In this document: piece after piece, positions 8,795 to 16,723 of the stretch
Numbering within the stretch: position 1 is the first letter of the stretch
How the letters are laid out: every line of letters starts with the position of its first letter
Source: Bradyrhizobium macuxiense
GTDB taxonomy: Bacteria; Pseudomonadota; Alphaproteobacteria; Rhizobiales; Xanthobacteraceae
Assembly: GCF_001542415.1 (NCBI RefSeq)
Contig: NZ_LNCU01000034.1
Span: forward strand, 97,673-150,682
Length of the DNA: 53,010 nucleotides
Reading direction: 5' to 3'
Notes under the pieces: generated by a model
Told to the model about the DNA's origin: nothing
The model's input: the letters and a program-made list of their open reading frames with translations, nothing else
Databases searched by the model: none
Made by a program: the position numbers and the translations under genes

Positions 8795-8971
8795 ATGATT
8801 TCCGACCCTAGCGATGCGGCCATCGAGCAGATTGTGGCGAGCTGCAATGGCGACCTGCGTGGAGCCCTGAAGGCGTTACTGCTCGTCAATGAGCATCTGG
8901 AAGCTGAGCTGCAGCAGTTCTATGCCGCCGCGGCCCAGGACAGTGCGCCCCGCGGCAAGTTCCTGCATTAG
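8795..8971 (+). CDS. Small conserved acidic helical protein, 58 residues
   Basis: 58 residues, predicted soluble and mostly helical: an acidic N-terminus, then a segment around residues 18-38 (DLRGALKALLLVNEHLEAEL) that looks amphipathic. ATG 8795 has a near-perfect GGAGGAG site at 8784-8790, which decides this start over longer upstream frames. I recall similar small proteins in other Bradyrhizobium genomes, but that is memory, not a search. The function is unknown. It is monocistronic, with a stem-loop overlapping the stop codon. Confidence 0.75.
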   Translation: MISDPSDAAIEQIVASCNGDLRGALKALLLVNEHLEAELQQFYAAAAQDSAPRGKFLH

Positions 8972-8986
8972 CGCCTCAAAGGCGCT
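8970..8986 (+). terminator. Short hairpin at the stop of the 58-residue gene
   Basis: AGCGCC (8970-8975) and GGCGCT (8981-8986) pair around TCAAA, starting within the stop codon. Only a weak T run follows. A second small stem (9074-9079 with 9086-9091) lies further along the same convergent gap. Confidence 0.4.
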
Positions 8987-9121
8987 TCACCGCGCCTCGC
9001 CATTCTCGACTTCCTTGTCGGATAGTTGGTCGTCCCGCGCGGGAATTTATTGCCGGCAAGCCTGCGGACGAACATCACGTTCCCCCGTGATCGGACCGCA
9101 AGCGTCATCCATCGCACGCCG

Positions 9122-9781
9122 TCAGATGTCGCGGCCTTCGACCTTCTCGGACAGCTGCTTGACCGTCTCTGGGATCTTCTCGAGATACGGGTCGATCGCC
9201 AGCGCCTTGCGGAAGGCGTCCAGCGCACGCTTGTCGTCGCCGATGTCCTGCATGATCGTGCCGAGGCCGACGAGCGCGCCGAAGTGGCGCGGCTCGCGGA
9301 GCAGCACCTGCTGGAAATCTTCCAGCGCATGGACGTAGTCGCTTTTCAGGTAGTAGATCGTCGCACGCCGGTTCCAAGCCTCGACATAGTCGGGCCTGAT
9401 CTTGACCACCGCATCGAGCAGCTGCATTGCGACATCGACGTTCTGGGCATCGATCGCCGCCTTGGCGCGCACCATCAACAGCGCAGCGGTATCGCTCGGG
9501 GTCTGCAGCCACAGCGCCCAGATCCGCGCCTCGACATGACGTGCGCTGTCTTCGTCGGGCGCGGCCTTCAGCGCGCCGAACAGGAAATCCAGCCCGCGGG
9601 TGCGGTCGGCCGGAACCCGCGGCAGCTTGCTCGGAGCTTCAGGCAGCTTCTTCTGGGCCTTGGGCGGCGGGATGACCCGCGGATCGCCCTGCGCCGCAGC
9701 CCCAACCGGCGCAGCCAAGAGCAGTGTCGCGATCAGGATCGCCAGCCGACGGTTGTTGAGCCCAGATAGTCTTAATCCCAT
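9122..9781 (-). CDS. Secreted or periplasmic tetratricopeptide-repeat protein
   Basis: 219 residues. A signal peptide (about residues 1-31, ending near GAAAQG) is followed by a Pro/Lys-rich linker and then TPR-like helices, clearest in the PDYVEAWNRRATIYYLKSDY, HALEDFQQVLLREPRH and ALDAFRKALAIDPY segments. This suggests a periplasmic scaffold or a protein-protein interaction role; no catalytic motif is seen. It lies 110 bases downstream of rpmJ on the same strand, with a weak hairpin between. Confidence 0.82.
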   Translation of the reverse strand: MGLRLSGLNNRRLAILIATLLLAAPVGAAAQGDPRVIPPPKAQKKLPEAPSKLPRVPADRTRGLDFLFGALKAAPDEDSARHVEARIWALWLQTPSDTAALLMVRAKAAIDAQNVDVAMQLLDAVVKIRPDYVEAWNRRATIYYLKSDYVHALEDFQQVLLREPRHFGALVGLGTIMQDIGDDKRALDAFRKALAIDPYLEKIPETVKQLSEKVEGRDI

Positions 9782-9852
9782 CGCGCAAGTCTAAACGCGC
9801 AAAGCCGCACTGCAAAGCAGCGCGGCGTCAAAGACCTGTGAAAGAGAGCGCT

Positions 9853-9869
9853 GTTCCGGGATTCGGAAC
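9853..9869 (-). terminator. Possible terminator of rpmJ
   Basis: GTTCCG (9853-9858) pairs with CGGAAC (9864-9869) about 25 bases past the rpmJ stop. On the minus strand a TCTCTTTC pyrimidine run follows a few bases later. Confidence 0.4.
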
Positions 9870-9891
9870 CAACCGGCCAATCGGCCGTCAA

Positions 9892-10017
9892 TCAACCCTG
9901 GCGCGCCTTGAAGCGGCGCTGGACCTTGTTGATCACGTAGACGCGGCCCTTGCGACGAACCAGACGGTTGTTGCGGTGACGGCCGCGCAGCGACTTCAGC
10001 GAGTTACGGACCTTCAT
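9892..10017 (-). CDS. rpmJ: 50S ribosomal protein L36
   Basis: 41 residues, beginning [18 protein letters not shown] and very rich in Arg and Lys, as L36 is. It contains no cysteine, so it is the zinc-independent C-minus form normal in alphaproteobacteria. Length and start (ATG 10017) match the family. It is a structural component of the large ribosomal subunit. It stands alone here, not in a ribosomal operon, with a 481-base gap upstream. Confidence 0.95.
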   Translation of the reverse strand: MKVRNSLKSLRGRHRNNRLVRRKGRVYVINKVQRRFKARQG

Positions 10018-10498
10018 GGGACAATCCTGTTACTTCGAAAGGCCCGTGTTGGAGGCCGTACCTGATCAATGCCGCGAAGTGGCAAAATGGGATTTATCCC
10101 GACAAACGGCCTGGCCGCCCGGGACGGAGCGGTTTCTAAGCCATCGGGCCGCCAAATGTCAACCGAGACGAGCCGGATTTTCGATCGCTCGGCCCCGCCG
10201 GACTCCGGCCCTAGCATTGAAATCGCTCATGAAACGGGCGTCAGCAAGCCGACCAATCGGTCGAGCTTCGCCCCCGCCCGGAGCCGCCTTCCAGGAGTGC
10301 AAGGACCCGGCGCCATATCATTGCGGCGGCTGCAACACGGCGAATCGAGCGGGCCTCGCGAGTGGGAGCTTGATCTGGCCGGACGCATACAAGGTCTTGG
10401 ACCCTGCCCCCGCATCGAAGGGATGCCAGCTTGCGAAAATTATTATATAGTATAATCAATTTGCAGAACCGAACAATCAGACCGGCGGGGAAACCTTT
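10018..10498. other. 481-base divergent intergenic region
   Basis: This gap separates rpmJ and the amidohydrolase operon. Most of it is GC-rich with no convincing gene; its open frames are Arg/Pro-rich shadows. The right end holds a striking AT-rich palindrome, listed separately. The left part presumably carries the rpmJ promoter. Confidence 0.6.
10431..10466 (+). promoter_or_regulatory. AT-rich inverted repeat and promoter of the amidohydrolase operon
   Basis: ATTATA-TAG-TATAAT (10442-10456) is a perfect inverted repeat. It sits inside a longer imperfect one that begins with TTGCGAAAA and ends with TTTGCAG. TATAAT at 10451-10456 could be a -10 box, though TTGCGA lies only 14 bases upstream of it. 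It is 33 bases from the start codon and stands out in this very GC-rich sequence. Confidence 0.5.
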
Positions 10499-11383
10499 AT
10501 GCCCAAGCTCAAACTGCCCGACATCGAGAAGGTCGTCGCGATCGACATCCACACCCATGCCGAGGAGCCCTGCGGCATGCATGGCGACGACGGCTATGAC
10601 GACTTCCAGGCGCAGATGGCTGATTACTTCAAGTCGCCGCACAAGCATCCGCCGACCGTGCCGGAGACCGCGGCCTACTATCGCGCCAAGAACATCGCCG
10701 CGGTGATCTTCCCGGTCGACGCCGAACGCGAGACCGGCTTCCGCCGCTACAACAATTACGAAATGCTCGAGGTGGCCTCCGACCATCTCGACGTCCTGAT
10801 CCCGTTCGTCTCAATCGACCCGCACAAGGGCAAGCTCGGCGTGCGCGAGGCGAGGAAGCTGATCGAGGAGTACGGCGTCCGCGGCTTCAAATTCCATCCG
10901 ACCATGCAGGGCTTCTACGCCAACGATCGCATGGCCTATCCGCTCTATGAAGCGATCAACGACGGCGGCGCGATCGCGCTGTTCCACACCGGCCAGACCG
11001 GCGTCGGCTCGGGCATGCCGGGCGGCATGGGGATGCGGCTGAAATATTCCAACCCGATGTATATGGACGACGTCGCGGCTGACTTTCCCGACCTCAAGAT
11101 CATTCTCGCGCACCCGTCCTTCCCCTGGCAGGAAGAGGCGCTGTCGGTCGCGACCCACAAGCCGAACGTCTATATCGACCTGTCCGGCTGGTCGCCGAAA
11201 TATTTCCCGCCGATCCTCGTGCGCTACATCAACTCGATCCTGCAGGACAAGATGCTGTTCGGTTCGGACTGGCCCGTGATCACGCCGGACCGCTGGCTCG
11301 CCGATTTTGCCAAGCTCGACATCCGCGAGGAGATCCGGCCAAAAGTGTTGAAGGCCAACGCGCGCAAGATTTTGGGCATCTAA
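10499..11383 (+). CDS. Amidohydrolase-family (ACMSD/decarboxylase-like) metal-dependent hydrolase
   Basis: 294 residues. It has the amidohydrolase-2 signature: a metal-binding DIHTHAEEP near residue 18, GFKFHP near residue 128, a His in LFHTGQTG, ILAHPSFPW, and a late metal-ligand Asp in LFGSDWP. The family includes ACMSD-type decarboxylases and ring-opened-acyl-CoA hydrolases of aromatic degradation; the substrate is not resolved. GGGGA lies upstream of ATG 10499. It is the first of four closely spaced plus-strand genes. It is probably cytoplasmic, as no signal is seen. Confidence 0.85.
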   Translation: MPKLKLPDIEKVVAIDIHTHAEEPCGMHGDDGYDDFQAQMADYFKSPHKHPPTVPETAAYYRAKNIAAVIFPVDAERETGFRRYNNYEMLEVASDHLDVLIPFVSIDPHKGKLGVREARKLIEEYGVRGFKFHPTMQGFYANDRMAYPLYEAINDGGAIALFHTGQTGVGSGMPGGMGMRLKYSNPMYMDDVAADFPDLKIILAHPSFPWQEEALSVATHKPNVYIDLSGWSPKYFPPILVRYINSILQDKMLFGSDWPVITPDRWLADFAKLDIREEIRPKVLKANARKILGI

Positions 11384-11418
11384 CGGAGTATCATCGGCGG
11401 CAAGCTTCGGAGGGGTTC

Positions 11419-12261
11419 ATGACCAACTTCGCCGGACTTGCCGCCTTCGTCACCGCGCTCCTGATCGGAAGCGCGGGACTGGACTGTGCCGCGGCGGCCG
11501 AGCAGCCACCCGCATTCGTCGAGTTCGAGAGTCCGCTCGCGAGCGCGCAGCCGCTGCAAGGCTACCTGCGATTGCCCGACGGACGGGGCCCCTTCCCCGC
11601 CGTGGTGCTGCTGCACGGCTGCGCCGGCTATTTCAGGCAACTCGACGAGCGCTGGGGCAAGCGGCTGGCGGCCCTGGGCTATGTCACGCTCACCGTCGAC
11701 CGGTTCGGGCCGCGTGGGATCACCAGCGCCTGCACGGGCGGCATACCGCCCGCCACGGTGCATGACGCTTATCGCGCATTGCATTTCCTCACGCAGCAAT
11801 CGGCGGTCGATCCTGCCCGAGTCGCGGTGGTTGGCTTCTCGCAAGGCGCCTGGCTTGCGCTGTTTTCTGTCGAGCGCGGCGCGCTCGAACGCAACGCGAC
11901 GGACAAATTTCGCGCCGCGGTCGCCTTCTATCCGCCCTGCCTCGGCATCCAGGGCAATATGACGGTGCCGACCCTGATCCTGGTTGGCGAGCTTGACGAC
12001 TGGACCCCGGCCAGCGAATGCCGGAATCTCGCTGACGGCCGTGACGATTGGGGGATCTCGCGGACGAAAGGTAAAGGCGTTCGGATCGAACTGATCGTCT
12101 ATCCCGGCGCCTATCACGATTTCGACGTGCCGAATTACAGCATGCCGGCGCGGCTGCTCGGCCATCGCCTCGAATTCAACGAGGCGGCCCGCGACCAATC
12201 CATCGACGCGCTGACGAAATTCCTGTATGCGACGATCGGCGGGCAAGAGAGACCACAATGA
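11419..12261 (+). CDS. Secreted dienelactone-hydrolase-family protein
   Basis: 280 residues with a signal peptide (residues 1-26, ending near CAAAAE). The hydrolase domain has VVLLHGCAGY, the nucleophile elbow GFSQGA, an acid in GELDDW and His in GAYHDF. The nucleophile is Ser, not the Cys of true dienelactone hydrolases, so an esterase-like activity is likely; export to the periplasm is inferred. It lies 35 bases after the amidohydrolase, and its stop overlaps the next start (ATGA), which implies translational coupling. Confidence 0.85.
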   Translation: MTNFAGLAAFVTALLIGSAGLDCAAAAEQPPAFVEFESPLASAQPLQGYLRLPDGRGPFPAVVLLHGCAGYFRQLDERWGKRLAALGYVTLTVDRFGPRGITSACTGGIPPATVHDAYRALHFLTQQSAVDPARVAVVGFSQGAWLALFSVERGALERNATDKFRAAVAFYPPCLGIQGNMTVPTLILVGELDDWTPASECRNLADGRDDWGISRTKGKGVRIELIVYPGAYHDFDVPNYSMPARLLGHRLEFNEAARDQSIDALTKFLYATIGGQERPQ

Positions 12262-13001
12262 CCATAAAAGCGATCGTCTTCGATGCCTATGGCACGCTCT
12301 ACGATGTCCAGTCGGTGGCCGACGTCACCGAGGACGCCTTTCCGGGCTATGGCGATATCATCACCCAGGTCTGGCGCATCAAGCAGCTCGAATATTCCTG
12401 GCTGCGCACGCTGATGCGGCGCTATCAGGATTTCTCCGTCGCCACGCGCGACTCGCTTGCCTACACGCTGCGCAGCCTCGGCCTGCAATATGACGAGGCG
12501 ACCTTCGCGCGCATCATCGATAAATATCAGCACCTCGCGCTCTATCCGGATGCCGTGCCCGCGCTCGAGGCGATGAAGGACAGGAAGCTCGCGATTCTCT
12601 CCAACGGCAGCCCCGACATGCTGAACGCACTGGTGCGCAACAGCGGACTCGACCGGCTGCTCGATGCGACCATCAGCGTCGACGGACACAAGGTGTTCAA
12701 GCCCGCGCCCGAGGCCTACACGCTGATCGAGGAGGTGCTGAAGGTAAAGCCCGCGGAGGTACTGTTCATCTCCTCCAATCCGTGGGATGCCTGCGGCGCC
12801 AAGGCGTTCGGGCTCAACGTCGCATGGATCGAGCGGGTGACGCCGGAAGCCATGGCGCTGGCCTGCGTCGAAAGCGAGACCGTCGCCCCATTGACGATGT
12901 TCAAGGCGCTGCGTACCCAGATGGACGAGCTCGGCGTCGTGCCCGATCACCGGATCCACGGTCTCTCCGAGCTTCCCGCACTGGTGTCTGCAAGGTCCTG
13001 A
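12258..13001 (+). CDS. Haloacid dehalogenase type II family hydrolase
   Basis: 247 residues. HAD motif I is FDAYGTL, with nucleophile Asp9 and Thr13. Motif II is the Ser in LSNGSP. Lys in HKVFKPAPEAY and the acidic SSNPWDACGAK segment complete the L-2-haloacid dehalogenase pattern. The enzyme class replaces halogen on 2-haloacids by hydroxyl with inversion, though some members act on other substrates. The start overlaps the upstream stop by four bases, and the next gene begins five bases after this stop. Confidence 0.9.
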   Translation: MTIKAIVFDAYGTLYDVQSVADVTEDAFPGYGDIITQVWRIKQLEYSWLRTLMRRYQDFSVATRDSLAYTLRSLGLQYDEATFARIIDKYQHLALYPDAVPALEAMKDRKLAILSNGSPDMLNALVRNSGLDRLLDATISVDGHKVFKPAPEAYTLIEEVLKVKPAEVLFISSNPWDACGAKAFGLNVAWIERVTPEAMALACVESETVAPLTMFKALRTQMDELGVVPDHRIHGLSELPALVSARS

Positions 13002-13006
13002 ACATT

Positions 13007-13474
13007 ATGAGTCTTGAGTCCGTCCGCGCCTTCTTCGCCGAGAAGGCGCCCGATATCTCCGTGATCGAATCCGCCGCGAGCTCCGCGACCGTCGTGCTGG
13101 CGGCGGAGGCCTATGGCGTCGAGCCGGCGCGCATTGCCAAGACGCTGAGCCTTCGCGTCGGCGACCGCGTGGTGCTGATCGTGACCAGCGGCACGTCGCG
13201 CATGGACAACAAGAAGGTGAAAGCCCAGTTCGGCGGCAAGCCGAAGATGCTCGGTGTCGAAGAGGTCGCCGACATCACGGGCCACGAGGTCGGCGGTGTC
13301 TGTCCATTCGGACTGAAGGCGCCGCTGCCGATCTATTGCGACGTGTCGCTGAAGGCGTTCAACATCGTCGTTCCGGCCGCGGGCTCGACCCATAGCGCGG
13401 TGCGCATCACGCCCGATCGCATGGCGGAATTGACATCGGCCGAATGGGTCGATGTCTGCGAGGTCAGAGCCTAG
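13007..13474 (+). CDS. YbaK/EbsC-family aminoacyl-tRNA deacylase (editing domain)
   Basis: 155 residues of a single YbaK/ProX-like domain, with a conserved Lys in ARIAKTLSLRV, a DNKKVKAQFG segment, and the GGVCPFGL and AGSTHSAVRI motifs. Free-standing members hydrolyse mischarged Cys- or Ala-tRNA. ATG 13007 follows the dehalogenase stop by five bases; the longer in-frame extension overlaps that gene and is not needed. It is the last gene of the four-gene operon and is convergent with the next gene only three bases away, with no visible terminator. Confidence 0.87.
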   Translation: MSLESVRAFFAEKAPDISVIESAASSATVVLAAEAYGVEPARIAKTLSLRVGDRVVLIVTSGTSRMDNKKVKAQFGGKPKMLGVEEVADITGHEVGGVCPFGLKAPLPIYCDVSLKAFNIVVPAAGSTHSAVRITPDRMAELTSAEWVDVCEVRA

Positions 13475-13477
13475 GGC

Positions 13478-13849
13478 CTAATCGTCATCGGCGTCGTATG
13501 ACTGCCGCGGTGGCGGGGCCGGCTGCACGGGCTGCGTGGCGCGCGGCCGCTGCATCGTCTGCGGCGGCGGTGTCCGCGTCATCGGCTGCTGCCCGGGGTG
13601 GCGTTGCGCACTCGCATTCGACTCGAACACAGCGCGACAGGAACTGCCAAGCAACGCCGTGTTCTGCCTGAGACACGCGACGATGCGGGCGGTGTCGGGA
13701 ATCTGATCGCTGCAGAGGCGCATCACGTCGGGCGTGCACGCCATCTGCTGCTCCCAGGTTCCGCGATACTCTTGTGAGAGCGCAGGCGTCGCGGCGGCCA
13801 CGCCGCCGACCGCGATCGCAAGACTCAGGACAATCCGCTGCGTCTGCAT
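13478..13849 (-). CDS. Secreted Cys-containing Pro-rich protein of unknown function
   Basis: 123 residues. Residues 1-26 form a signal peptide (ending PALSQE). The mature part has about 50 residues with four cysteines (TWEQQMACTPDVMRLC, then ACLRQN and SSCRAVF) that could make two disulfides, then a Pro/Gln/Thr/Arg-rich tail ending DADDD. I do not recognise a function. ATG 13849 has GAGGGG upstream, which decides the start. Confidence 0.75.
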   Translation of the reverse strand: MQTQRIVLSLAIAVGGVAAATPALSQEYRGTWEQQMACTPDVMRLCSDQIPDTARIVACLRQNTALLGSSCRAVFESNASAQRHPGQQPMTRTPPPQTMQRPRATQPVQPAPPPRQSYDADDD

Positions 13850-14017
13850 ACCGGATCCCCTCAATTCGATTTTTCGCAAAGCACGCGCGGAGGTTCCGCG
13901 CGACGGTTGCTTCGAAACTGGCAAATGAATGCGGCCAAGGATCGTTTCGAACGGACAACTAAATGTGAAGCCGATCGGCTGAGTTCCCAGCGCGAACCTC
14001 GCGAACGTACGCTTCTC

Positions 14018-14926
14018 CTAACGCTTCTTTGCTTTCGCAAAATGCCTGGCGAGGAAATCCGCGAGCACCTCGACGCGGGCGGGGCGCGGGCCGCCGGGCG
14101 GGGTCACGAGATGCACGGCGCCCTCGGGCTGCTTCCAGCCTTTCAGGATCACCTCCACCTCGCCGCTCGCGATCGCGTCGCCGACGATAAAGTCGGGAAG
14201 ATCGGCGATGCCGAGGCCGGCGATCAGCGCCGGCATCACGGCCTCACCATTGTTGACGCGGAGCTGGCCGGCGGGACGAACACTCGCCTGTTCGCCTGCT
14301 GCATTGGTGTAGTGCCAGACCCCTTGCGTCGGGAGATAGGCGTAGCCGAAGCATTTGTGCTCGGCGAGGTGCATCGGATGTGTCGGCCGGCCGTAGCGCT
14401 TCAGATAGGACGGCGCCGCCACCGTGTAGCGCGGCATCCCGCAGAGCCGGCGCGCGATCAGCGATGAGTCCGGCAACCGCGCGATACGCAGACCCGCGTC
14501 GAAGCCCTCGCCGATCAAATCGACCGTCGCATCGCTCAAGTGGAGGTCGATCGAGACCTCCGGATAGGTCTCCAGGAATTCAGGCAGCAGCGGCCCCACC
14601 GTCTTGACGCCGAAGGTCATGGGCACCGCGAGCCGCACCAGCCCGCGCGGCGTAGTCGATTGCGCCAACGCCTCGTTCTCGGCAGCCTCGCCATCGGCGA
14701 GCAGCCGTGCCGCGCGCTCCGACAATTTCTGGCCGGCATCGGTCAGCGCCAGCCGTCGCGAGGTGCGGTTGAACAGACGGGCACCGAGCCGCTCCTCGAG
14801 ACGGCTGACCGCCTTTGAGACCGTCGCCTTGGACAGCGAAAGCTCGACCGCGGCAGCCGCAAACGACCGTAATTCCACGACTTTTGCGAAAATCGCGAGC
14901 GCCTCGAAGTCCGGCAGTTTCGCCAT
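14018..14926 (-). CDS. LysR-type transcriptional regulator (SDR/pirin/WrbA locus)
   Basis: 302 residues, the standard LysR length. An N-terminal HTH spans residues ~8-65 (SFAAAAVELSLSKATVSKAV recognition region) and the periplasmic-binding-like effector domain runs from ~90 to 290. It is divergent from the SDR gene, and the gap carries a T-N11-A type inverted repeat. LysR regulators in this arrangement usually activate the divergent gene in response to a small molecule, here perhaps a quinone or electrophile given the redox genes; that is inference. Confidence 0.9.
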   Translation of the reverse strand: MAKLPDFEALAIFAKVVELRSFAAAAVELSLSKATVSKAVSRLEERLGARLFNRTSRRLALTDAGQKLSERAARLLADGEAAENEALAQSTTPRGLVRLAVPMTFGVKTVGPLLPEFLETYPEVSIDLHLSDATVDLIGEGFDAGLRIARLPDSSLIARRLCGMPRYTVAAPSYLKRYGRPTHPMHLAEHKCFGYAYLPTQGVWHYTNAAGEQASVRPAGQLRVNNGEAVMPALIAGLGIADLPDFIVGDAIASGEVEVILKGWKQPEGAVHLVTPPGGPRPARVEVLADFLARHFAKAKKR

Positions 14927-14953
14927 CGGCCATCATCCCGCTTGCTCAGATTA

Positions 14954-14970
14954 TGAAACAATAAGTTTCA
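14954..14970. promoter_or_regulatory. Probable LysR binding site
   Basis: TGAAAC-AATAA-GTTTCA is a perfect inverted repeat with the LysR T-N11-A spacing. It is centred in the gap between the LysR gene (start 14926) and the SDR gene (start 15044). An extra GTTTC half-site follows at 14974-14978. Confidence 0.6.
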
Positions 14971-15043
14971 ATAGTTTCTATTTCTATACCACAGCCGCAG
15001 GCATATCCAAGAGGCATCAGAATTTCACCGATGGAGAAATCCA

Positions 15044-15796
15044 ATGACCAAGAAGCTCTCCGGAAAGGTTGCCCTCGTCACCGGCGGTTCGCGCGGCATT
15101 GGAGCCGCCAGCGCCCGCGCTCTCGCCGCTGATGGCGCCAACGTAGCGATCAGCTACGTCGCGTCCCCCGACAAGGCGGAAGCCGTCGTCGACGAGTTGA
15201 AGGCCAAGGGCGTCAATGCCCGCGCCTACAAGGCCGACCAGGCGTCTTCGGCCGAGGTCGATCAGCTCGTCAAGACCGTCGCCAAGGATTTCGGCCGGCT
15301 CGACATCCTCGTCAACAACGCAGGCGTCGCGACTGGCGGCGCGGTCGATGATCCAAAGACCGACACCACCTCGCTCGCCCGCCAGGAAGCGATCAATATC
15401 GACGGCGTCATCACCGCGATCCGCGCCGCCGCGAAGCTGATGGGCGAAGGCGGGCGCATCGTCACGGTAGGCTCGATGCTTGCCGACCGCGCCTCGTTTC
15501 CGGGCCTCGCCGATTACGTCGCCAGCAAGGCCGCGGTGGTCGGCTACACAAAGGGCGCGGCGCGCGATCTCGGCCCGCGCGGCATCACCGTCAACGTGGT
15601 GCAGCCGGGCTCGATCGATACCGACATGAATCCGAAGGATGGCGGCGCGTTCGCGGAAACCCAGCGGCTCCAGCATGCGTTGCAGCGCTTTGGCAGGCCG
15701 GAGGAGGTTGCCGCCGGCGTCGCCTTCCTGGCGAGCCCGGAGGCCTCCTTCGTGACCGGCACGGTGCTTAACGTCGATGGCGGCTTCGGCGCCTGA
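15044..15796 (+). CDS. Short-chain dehydrogenase/reductase (FabG-like)
   Basis: 250 residues. Classical SDR features are TGGSRGIG near residue 13 (NAD(P) binding), NNAG near residue 89, and the catalytic Ser in GSML with Tyr and Lys in YVASK. It reduces a carbonyl or oxidises an alcohol; the substrate is unknown. GGAG lies upstream of ATG 15044. Divergent from LysR and followed by the pirin gene, it is probably the direct LysR target. Confidence 0.9.
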   Translation: MTKKLSGKVALVTGGSRGIGAASARALAADGANVAISYVASPDKAEAVVDELKAKGVNARAYKADQASSAEVDQLVKTVAKDFGRLDILVNNAGVATGGAVDDPKTDTTSLARQEAINIDGVITAIRAAAKLMGEGGRIVTVGSMLADRASFPGLADYVASKAAVVGYTKGAARDLGPRGITVNVVQPGSIDTDMNPKDGGAFAETQRLQHALQRFGRPEEVAAGVAFLASPEASFVTGTVLNVDGGFGA

Positions 15797-15865
15797 TCGC
15801 GATCCCGATAGAGGCCGGACGCCGGACGCCCGGCCCCATTTTTTCGAATTGAACGGAGTATGACA

Positions 15866-16564
15866 ATGATCGAACTGAGACCATTCGCAAAGCTCGGCGG
15901 TGCCGACCACGGCTGGCTGAAGGCGAAGCACCACTTCTCCTTCGCGAGCTACTACGATCCCAACAATGTCAGCCACGGCGCGCTGCGGGTGTGGAACGAC
16001 GACGAGATCGCACCGAACACCGGCTTTCCTGCCCATCCCCATGCCAACATGGAGATCATCACCTATGTCCGCGAAGGCGCGATCACGCACCAGGACTCGC
16101 TTGGCAACAAGGGACGCACCGAAGCGGGCGACGTCCAGGTGATGAGCGCAGGCAGCGGCATCCGCCACTCCGAGTACAATCTCGAGCCGACCAAGACCAA
16201 GATCTTCCAGATCTGGATCGAGCCGACCACGCGTGGCGGCCACCCGACCTGGGGCTCGAAGCCGTTCCCGAAGGCCGATCGCTCCGGCAAGCTCATCACC
16301 ATCGCCTCGGGCATCGAGGGCGACAATGATGCGCTGCCGATCCGTGCCAACGCGCGGGTGCTCGCCACCACGCTGAAGGCCGGTGAAAGCGCGGAATACG
16401 CCGCCGACAAGGCCCGTCACCTCTATCTGGTGCCGGCGGCCGGCAGCATCGATGTCAACGGCGTGCGCATCAATGCGCGCGACGGTGCCGCAATCCGCGA
16501 CGAGGCCAAGCTGAAGATCATCGCGCTCGAAGACTCCGAGCTGGTGCTCGTCGACGCGGCCTGA
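15866..16564 (+). CDS. Pirin-family cupin protein
   Basis: 232 residues with the two-cupin pirin layout. The metal-binding HPHANMEI motif is near residue 58, followed by the His in ITHQDSLGN and by SAGSGIRHSE. Bacterial pirins can act as quercetin dioxygenases or redox-sensitive regulators. ATG 15866 is preferred over ATG 15860 because the GGAG site (15855-15858) is seven bases from the former and one from the latter. It sits between SDR and WrbA in a likely LysR-controlled set. Confidence 0.88.
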   Translation: MIELRPFAKLGGADHGWLKAKHHFSFASYYDPNNVSHGALRVWNDDEIAPNTGFPAHPHANMEIITYVREGAITHQDSLGNKGRTEAGDVQVMSAGSGIRHSEYNLEPTKTKIFQIWIEPTTRGGHPTWGSKPFPKADRSGKLITIASGIEGDNDALPIRANARVLATTLKAGESAEYAADKARHLYLVPAAGSIDVNGVRINARDGAAIRDEAKLKIIALEDSELVLVDAA

Positions 16565-16579
16565 CCAAGCCCACCCCTC

Positions 16580-16664
16580 GTCATGCACGGGCTCGACCCG
16601 GGCATCCATCGAACCAAGAAACTTCTCATGCCCGATGGATTGCCGGGGCAAGCCCGGCAATGAC
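16580..16664. repeat. Palindromic extragenic element, 31-base inverted arms
   Basis: The left arm (16580-16610) and the reverse complement of the right arm (16634-16664) share GTCAT, CGGGCT and ATCCATC blocks over 31 bases, with a 23-base centre. It lies between pirin and wrbA and could form a large hairpin. Confidence 0.65.
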
Positions 16665-16723
16665 GGTTCAAAACCAACTCTCACACCCCCAAGTCAACTT
16701 CCACCACCCCAAAGGAGGCCATC

